Source of the DNA: Anaerozeibacter sp031551775
GTDB lineage: Bacteria > Bacillota > Clostridia > Christensenellales > Aristaeellaceae
Direction of reading: 5' to 3'
Length of the DNA: 28,951 bases
NCBI GenBank assembly: GCA_031551775.1
Contig: JAVBND010000082.1
Span: 1-28,951, forward strand
Part shown: in pieces, positions 24,868 through 28,951 of the stretch
Layout of the letters: each line of letters starts with the position of its first letter
Position numbering within the stretch: the first letter of the stretch is position 1
Notes under the pieces: model-generated
Told to the model about the DNA's origin: nothing
Seen by the model: only the letters and a program-made list of their open reading frames with translations
Database searches by the model: none
Position numbers and translations under genes: made by a program

Positions 24868-26199
24868 ATGAAGAGGCGGATACTTACGGCGTTCTTGCTG
24901 GCCTTGCTTCTTGTGCCGCTTGCGGCCCGGGCCGCGCCGCCCCGGCAATTGGTGATCCTGCCGGAGGATACGCATATGTTCGTGGGGGACGCGTTAAAGC
25001 TAACCGCGCATCCGTTGCCTGTCTCGGCGTCAAGCGAGGTGGTTTGGAACTCCACCAATCAAAAGATCGCCCAGGTGGACGCCGACGGCCTGGTGACCGC
25101 TACCGGACCGGGCACGGTCAAGATCCGCGCGCGCGCAAAAGACAGACTCAGCGTGTTTGTCGTGCGCACGCTGACTGTGACCTTCAATCCGTCCAAGGCG
25201 TCGCTCTCGATTGCCCAGGCCGCGCCCATGCTTTCTGAAGGCGATCAGGTTCAGCTCACAGCGCTCATAGAACCCTCCGGCACCGGTCTTGCGGTTCAGT
25301 GGACCGCGGCAAACCCGCGCGTCGCCGAAGTGGACGGCAAGGGCCGCGTATGGGCGCTTCGCCCGGGTACGACGGTCGTCACCGCATCCATTGAGGGGGG
25401 GCCTTCGGCGCACGTGACGGTGGTCGTGCGCGAGGCGCGTTTGTCAACCGTGGTACCCGCGCGATCAAGCGATGCCAACGAAATAGCCGTGAATTTAAAC
25501 AAGATTGATGCCGTCAGGGAGAGCGCGCTGGGCGAGGTCAACCGCCTGTACGTATTGGGCGCAATCCCGGCTGGCGACGCCAACCGCCGCATTTTGACCC
25601 TTACGCGCGCGTTTGCCATGTACCGCTTCCCGTGGATGACCGAGAAGGTGCAGCGCTACTGGACGCGCGACTACGGAACGCGCAAGGATTTTTTCCCGGG
25701 CGTCGTCTACTACGGCCTCCCCTATATCCAGCACGGCCTGGGCGGCAACCACATCACCCGCACATACAATGAAGTGAAGGCCGTCGCCCAGGGCTTCTAC
25801 AAGGACAGCGGCAAGGGCTACTACCTGATGACCGCCAAGCGGCGCGACGGCATGTACGTGGGCAACGATTGCTCTTCCTTTGTCGGCATGAGCTTGTGGG
25901 GCGCGGGCAGCCGCAACGCGCTCATCCGTACGCGCACGCTCTATACGACAGGGCTTTACCGCACATTGCCGGGCTACGAAGCGCTGCGCCCGTCAGACAT
26001 TTTGGTCAAGAACAACCGCCATGTGGTTTTCTTCCTGTACTATGTGGATGCCGCACGCTCGCGCATGATGATTCTCGAACAGGGCGGCGGCACCTCGGAG
26101 GACATGCACAACACGCTGTGTTGCTCCATTGTACCAACCAGTAAATATCAGCTCGACGGATACCGCCCGCGCAGGCTTTCGAGCCTTTCCTTCGGTTGA
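24868..26199 (+). CDS. Secreted Big_2 protein with NlpC/P60-like cysteine peptidase domain
   Basis: The 443-residue protein has a signal peptide (about 1-20), two Big_2 domains (about 25-108 and 109-195; VVWNSTNQKIAQVDADGLV and VQWTAANPRVAEVDGKGRV), then a C-terminal region of about 240 residues. NDCSSFVGMSLW (Cys335) and NRHVVFFLYY (His385), followed by MMILEQGG (Glu404), have the spacing and look of the catalytic core of NlpC/P60 or related cysteine peptidases and amidases. These cut peptidoglycan peptides outside the cell. It starts at an ATG with a TTGGAGG site, after the ftsZ terminator, in the slot where Bacillus carries bpr/bpf protease genes. The peptidase call is by motif only and the substrate is unknown. 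Confidence 0.72.
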   Translation: MKRRILTAFLLALLLVPLAARAAPPRQLVILPEDTHMFVGDALKLTAHPLPVSASSEVVWNSTNQKIAQVDADGLVTATGPGTVKIRARAKDRLSVFVVRTLTVTFNPSKASLSIAQAAPMLSEGDQVQLTALIEPSGTGLAVQWTAANPRVAEVDGKGRVWALRPGTTVVTASIEGGPSAHVTVVVREARLSTVVPARSSDANEIAVNLNKIDAVRESALGEVNRLYVLGAIPAGDANRRILTLTRAFAMYRFPWMTEKVQRYWTRDYGTRKDFFPGVVYYGLPYIQHGLGGNHITRTYNEVKAVAQGFYKDSGKGYYLMTAKRRDGMYVGNDCSSFVGMSLWGAGSRNALIRTRTLYTTGLYRTLPGYEALRPSDILVKNNRHVVFFLYYVDAARSRMMILEQGGGTSEDMHNTLCCSIVPTSKYQLDGYRPRRLSSLSFG

Positions 26200-26243
26200 C
26201 AGTGAACACACAAGCCCGGCATCCATTTTCAGTTCCGTAATTT

Positions 26244-26489
26244 TTCGACAAAACCCATGACACATTTCCCAAAATGTCGAAATCGCGTTTTTTGCTCGAT
26301 TCGTAAATCTTAGCCATAGCGGGGACAAGGCGCTTGCACAGCGGTGCGGGCGTCTTTTTTTTCGTCGAATAATGGATTTTAATTGCGTAAATCGTGGCGA
26401 ATGGGCGCGCAGTTGGCGATTTCTGTCAATGAATATGGCGGATAAGCTGCCGTAATCCTGCTTTTTTCGCGCACTCTTTTCCCTATACT
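26244..26489 (+). promoter_or_regulatory. Spo0A-box region and promoter of spoIIGA-sigE
   Basis: The 313-base gap before spoIIGA holds no gene but two perfect 0A boxes (TGTCGAA) in opposite orientation, at 26244-26250 (complement) and 26275-26281. Two near-boxes lie closer to the gene: CGTCGAA (26363-26369) and TGTCAAT (26424-26430). A good -10, TATACT, lies at 26484-26489 without a proper -35, as expected of a promoter that needs Spo0A. In Bacillus the spoIIG operon is activated by phosphorylated Spo0A with sigma-A. The site assignment here is by sequence only. Confidence 0.6.
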
Positions 26490-26512
26490 GGACGAGTAGG
26501 CGGTGGTGCGCT

Positions 26513-27379
26513 ATGGCGGTTTCCCTGGAAAGTTATCTAATGATAAATTTCTTCATGAATACCATCATAATTGCTGCAATCGCACGCAGCCGTGGACGGA
26601 TCCGGTGGCACATGGTTCTGGGCGCGGCGCTCTTTGGCGCCATGTATGCGCTGGCGATGCGGTCGGGGTTCTTTCCGCAACTGAACTACCTGCCCTGCCA
26701 TATCGCGCTGGCCGTCCTCATGACCTTGGTCGGGGTCAAGGTGGAAAGCATCGCGCAGCTCGCAAGCGCTTCATTGATGATGATCGCGTGTACGGTGTTT
26801 CTCGGCGGCGCGCAGATGCTTGCGATTCGGCTGTTCGGCGCGCAAGGCGTGTCCTCGTTGATTGCGGGCGCGCTGATTGGCGGCGCTGCGCTGGTGGCGG
26901 TGCTCGAAGCCAGGGGCAAGAAGCTCGAGCGCTTCGAGGCACAGGTGCTCATCAGGAGCCGCGGTCAGCAGGTCCGGCTGACGGCGCTGATCGATACGGG
27001 CAACCGCCTGCACGAACCCATCAGCGCGCTGCCCGTTCTGATCGTGGAGGCGTCGCGCATTGCAAAGCTCCTGCCGCCCATGATTGATCCTATGCGGCTG
27101 GAAGGCGCTTTGCCACCGGGATTTCGGCTGGTATCTTACGGCGCGCTGGGCGGGCAGGGGAGAATGGCGTGCTTTGCGCCCGATGAGCTTCTGGTATCCT
27201 ATGGCGACGGATGGATGCGCGCGCCGGACGTTTGGGTGGCTGTCTATCCCGGAAAGATGCCGGGCGGGGCGCATGCGCTGGCGCCTTCGGTGATCGGCCG
27301 GATTCAAAGCACGGGGACGCGGAAAATCAAAAGCGGAGAAGGGGGTCGGTACCGATGGTCAATCCCGCACAGCAGGTGA
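26513..27379 (+). CDS. spoIIGA: SpoIIGA, membrane aspartic protease that processes pro-sigma-E
   Basis: This 288-residue protein has about five membrane segments in residues 1-135 and a cytoplasmic aspartic-protease-like domain. LTALIDTGNRLHEPIS carries the DTGN motif with catalytic Asp161. In Bacillus SpoIIGA sits in the sporulation septum and, on a signal from the forespore protein SpoIIR, removes the pro-sequence of SigE in the mother cell. The ATG follows a GGCGGTGG-like site. The gene's end overlaps the start of sigE by 25 bases, so the protease and its substrate are translationally coupled. Length and membrane layout match the family. Confidence 0.9.
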   Translation: MAVSLESYLMINFFMNTIIIAAIARSRGRIRWHMVLGAALFGAMYALAMRSGFFPQLNYLPCHIALAVLMTLVGVKVESIAQLASASLMMIACTVFLGGAQMLAIRLFGAQGVSSLIAGALIGGAALVAVLEARGKKLERFEAQVLIRSRGQQVRLTALIDTGNRLHEPISALPVLIVEASRIAKLLPPMIDPMRLEGALPPGFRLVSYGALGGQGRMACFAPDELLVSYGDGWMRAPDVWVAVYPGKMPGGAHALAPSVIGRIQSTGTRKIKSGEGGRYRWSIPHSR

Positions 27380-28071
27380 TGAAGCAGACGGTTCTGGGTC
27401 TTGTGGTCAGGATGCGTCGGGGCAGCGTATGCTATATCGGCGGTACGGACATGCTGCCCGCGCCCCTTGGCCGCGAACTTGAAGGCCAAGCCATGCGCGC
27501 CATGATCGGCGGGGACGATCAGGCGCGCGCCATGCTGATCGAGCACAATTTGCGCCTGGTGGTCTACATTGCGCGCAAGTTCGAAAATACCGGCATCGGA
27601 ATCGAAGACCTGATCTCGATCGGCGCGATCGGCCTGATCAAGGCGGTCGGATCATTCAACCCCGATAAGAACATCAAGCTTGCGACATACGCTTCGCGCT
27701 GCATTGAAAACGAGATACTGATGGTGCTCAGGCGCACGAGCCGTCTTAAGATGGAGGTTTCCTTTGACGAACCGCTCAACACCGACTGGGATGGAAACGA
27801 GTTGCTGCTCAGCGACGTGCTGGGCACAGACGGTGACCTGGTATCGCGGGACCTAGACGCGGGCGTCGAGCGGCAGATGCTCTACGACGCGGTCAGGCGC
27901 TTGGGCACGCGCGAGAAGCGGATCGTGGGCCTTCGCTACGGTTTGCACGGCGGATGCGAACACACGCAAAAAGAAGTGGCCGACATGATGGGCATTTCGC
28001 AAAGCTACATTTCACGCCTTGAAAAACGCATCATCAAGCAGCTCCAAACCGATCTTCTAAAAATGGCGTAG
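27355..28071 (+). CDS. sigE: Pro-sigma-E, mother-cell sporulation sigma factor
   Basis: This 238-residue sigma-70-family factor is nearly superimposable on known SigE. An N-terminal pro-sequence of about 24-26 residues ends just before CYIGGTDMLPAPL. Region 2 includes NLRLVVYIARKFENTGIGIE and DLISIGAIGLIKAVGSFNP. SFDEPLNTDWDGNELLLSDV is the SigE-typical linker, and VADMMGISQSYISRLEKRI is the region 4 helix-turn-helix. The start is the ATG with GGAGAAGGGGG upstream; an in-frame start at 27211 would add unrelated residues. It directs early mother-cell genes after SpoIIGA processing. The gene is intact, in contrast to sigG just downstream. Confidence 0.96.
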   Translation: MVNPAQQVMKQTVLGLVVRMRRGSVCYIGGTDMLPAPLGRELEGQAMRAMIGGDDQARAMLIEHNLRLVVYIARKFENTGIGIEDLISIGAIGLIKAVGSFNPDKNIKLATYASRCIENEILMVLRRTSRLKMEVSFDEPLNTDWDGNELLLSDVLGTDGDLVSRDLDAGVERQMLYDAVRRLGTREKRIVGLRYGLHGGCEHTQKEVADMMGISQSYISRLEKRIIKQLQTDLLKMA

Positions 28072-28094
28072 CGGTCTGTTGCGAACCTTTAACG

Positions 28095-28124
28095 GCATAA
28101 AAGCCGCCTCCGAAGGCAATACTT
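28095..28124 (+). promoter_or_regulatory. Sigma-F-type promoter of sigG
   Basis: GCATA (28095-28099) and GGCAATACTT (28115-28124) are separated by 15 bases. From memory, the sigma-F consensus is GYATA-N15-GGnnAnAhTR, and only the last base differs. This fits forespore transcription of sigG. Transcription would begin near 28130, about 15 bases before the start codon. Confidence 0.7.
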
Positions 28125-28144
28125 TTGCTGTCGGAGGTGGCTTT
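28100..28144 (+). promoter_or_regulatory. Hairpin sequestering the sigG ribosome-binding site
   Basis: AAAGCCGCCTCCGA (28100-28113) pairs with TCGGAGGTGGCTTT (28131-28144) in a 14-bp stem with one G-U pair and a 17-base loop that itself holds GCAA/TTGC. The 3' arm contains the GGAGG ribosome site (28133-28137) and ends directly at the ATG. Transcripts reading through from sigE would fold and hide the site. Transcripts from the sigma-F promoter would start at about the 3' arm and lack the partner strand. Confidence 0.75.
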
Positions 28145-28471
28145 ATGATTGGAAAAGTGGAAATCTGCGGGGTGGACACAAGCAAGCTACCGGTCATCAA
28201 AAATGAGCGCATGCGCGAGCTCTTTCCCCAAGTTCACGCAGGCGACACCGTAGCCCGCCACGAATTCATACAGGGCAACCTGCGCCTGGTCTTAAGCGTC
28301 CTTCAACGCTTTCACAACCGCGGCGAAAACGTGGACGACCTGTTCCAGGTGGGCTGCATCGGCCTGATGAAAGCGATTGACAATTTTGATCTTTCGCAAG
28401 GCGTAAGGTTTTCAACGTATGCTGTGCCGATAGTGTTGACATGTCGAAATGATGTTATTCCTAATATTTAA
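28145..28471 (+). pseudogene. sigG: sigG, 5' fragment of the forespore sigma factor, interrupted
   Basis: Residues 1-95 match SigG closely: KVEICGVDTSKLPVIKNE at the start, NLRLVLSVLQRFHNRGENVD (region 2.1), DLFQVGCIGLMKAIDNFDLS (region 2.2) and VRFSTYAVP (start of region 2.3). Intact SigG continues about 160 residues further with MIIGEIRRYLRDN and regions 2.4 to 4. Here, from codon 96-97 (about 28430-28435), twelve unrelated residues follow and then a stop, giving 108 residues. The fragment lacks the parts that recognise -10 and -35 promoter elements. The next gene, six bases on and convergent, is a site-specific recombinase, so an inserted element is the likely cause. The start is the ATG with GGAGGTGG seven bases upstream. 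The missing 3' part may lie beyond the window. Confidence 0.88.
28424..28445. other. Predicted element-chromosome junction (att site) inside sigG
   Basis: Similarity to sigG ends around GTGCCGAT (28424-28431), in the Ala-Val-Pro codons. Base composition then falls clearly below that of the neighbouring genes. The recombinase gene ends about 45 bases away, as is usual for an integrase next to its own attachment site. The exact crossover dinucleotide cannot be fixed without the other end of the element or an uninterrupted relative. Confidence 0.6.
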
Positions 28472-28477
28472 ACTATA

Positions 28478-28951
28478 TCAGATTTTGAAGTCGATGTCAA
28501 TCCGTCGCCCAGTAATGATGATTTTATTTATTGCTTCACGCAACGATGCCCGTTGCTCTTGGATGCTCATATGTGGCCATGCTGCCTTGAGATTCTTGAG
28601 GTCTAGGCGAGGGGTGGCTTTGTTTTCATTTTGACAATCTTCGAACTCGCGCTCGACATCGATCCTTTGCTGAAGGTTAGACAATTCTTGCTTGAGCCCG
28701 TCGATAACATCCATCAGTGCATCGTCGCCTTCTGCGTACAAGACGTATAGGCGCTTCAGCTTCTTTGATGTCGCATCGTATTGATCCATGAGAATTGATA
28801 CGGGGGACTGCAATGGTGCAGTCTGTTTCCTTTTTTCTGCGTCATGCATTTCGCGCTCGAATAGGGTTTTTATCACAACCGACTCTACTTCATATGCGTC
28901 AAGCTTATCATTATCGCAGTCGGGGTCTTTGATGAGGTACTTCTTGCTTGT
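28478..28951 (-). CDS. Large serine recombinase, C-terminal part (partial at window edge)
   Basis: The minus-strand frame is open through the window end, giving the last 157 residues. The visible part begins YLIKDPDCDNDKLDAYEVES. A long Lys/Glu-rich coiled coil follows (MDQYDATSKKLKRLYVLYAE, then IDGLKQELSNLQQRIDVERE), and the protein closes with INKIIITGRRIDIDFKI. This coiled coil and beta-rich end is typical of the C-terminus of large serine recombinases (SpoIVCA/phiC31 type), which integrate and excise phages and skin-like elements without host repair. The catalytic resolvase domain lies outside the window, so the class is inferred from this tail and the context. GC content is lower than in flanking genes. 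It is transcribed toward the sigG fragment. Confidence 0.75.
   Translation of the reverse strand, partial: TSKKYLIKDPDCDNDKLDAYEVESVVIKTLFEREMHDAEKRKQTAPLQSPVSILMDQYDATSKKLKRLYVLYAEGDDALMDVIDGLKQELSNLQQRIDVEREFEDCQNENKATPRLDLKNLKAAWPHMSIQEQRASLREAINKIIITGRRIDIDFKI

Noticed and set aside
26503..27087. Overlapping plus-strand frame inside spoIIGA
   Set aside because: The spoIIGA frame has the DTGN protease motif and membrane segments, while this frame is Arg/Gly-rich with no signature.
28442..28448. Perfect TGTCGAA (Spo0A-like) box at the element end
   Set aside because: It lies at the 3' end of the recombinase gene, not before a visible promoter. A 7-base word is expected a few times by chance in a window of this size.

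Overview
The window is about 29 kb of GC-rich Firmicute-type chromosome. It suggests an endospore-lineage member of the Clostridia, possibly Christensenellales-like, though that rank is a guess. The evidence is a dcw (division and cell wall) cluster joined directly to spoIIGA-sigE-sigG, a MurE with the meso-diaminopimelate DNPR signature, Spo0A-like boxes, a sigma-F-type promoter, and abundant secreted Big_2 (Ig-like) proteins.

Region 1 (1-8064, all +) is carbohydrate catabolism. It holds the 3' end of a 2-hydroxyacid dehydrogenase, an FGGY sugar kinase, an SMP-30/gluconolactonase-type protein, a cupin-type glucose-6-phosphate isomerase and a GntR/UTRA regulator. After a terminator-like hairpin comes a separately promoted pair, a GH78 alpha-L-rhamnosidase and a sugar-binding protein. 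That promoter is a perfect TTGACA-17-TATAAT with two LacI-like operators and a cluster of TGTGCA half-sites.

Region 2 (8065-11522) holds a gene-free tract packed with at least six different hairpins, then two minus-strand genes for secreted Big_2 proteins, each with its own promoter.

Region 3 (11523-24795, all +) is the dcw cluster: mraZ, ftsL-like, a PASTA class B PBP, murE, mraY, murD, ftsW, murA, ftsQ/divIB, ftsA and ftsZ, then a strong terminator. rsmH, murF, murG, murB and murC are absent from it. These genes build the UDP-MurNAc-peptide precursor, load it onto lipid and assemble the septal machinery.

Region 4 (24868-28471) is a Big_2 protein with an NlpC/P60-like cysteine-peptidase domain, followed by the early sporulation block. 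SpoIIGA is the membrane aspartic protease that matures pro-SigE. sigE is intact with its pro-sequence. sigG has a near-consensus sigma-F promoter embedded in a hairpin that hides its ribosome-binding site.

Region 5 (about 28430-28951) is the most striking part. The sigG reading frame stops matching the family after codon 95-96, inside sigma region 2.3. Lower-GC DNA follows, carrying the C-terminal part of what looks like a large serine recombinase, read toward sigG. This looks like a mobile element inserted in the forespore sigma-factor gene, comparable in form to the skin element in sigK. The far side of the element lies outside the window, so whether sigG can be restored by excision cannot be seen.
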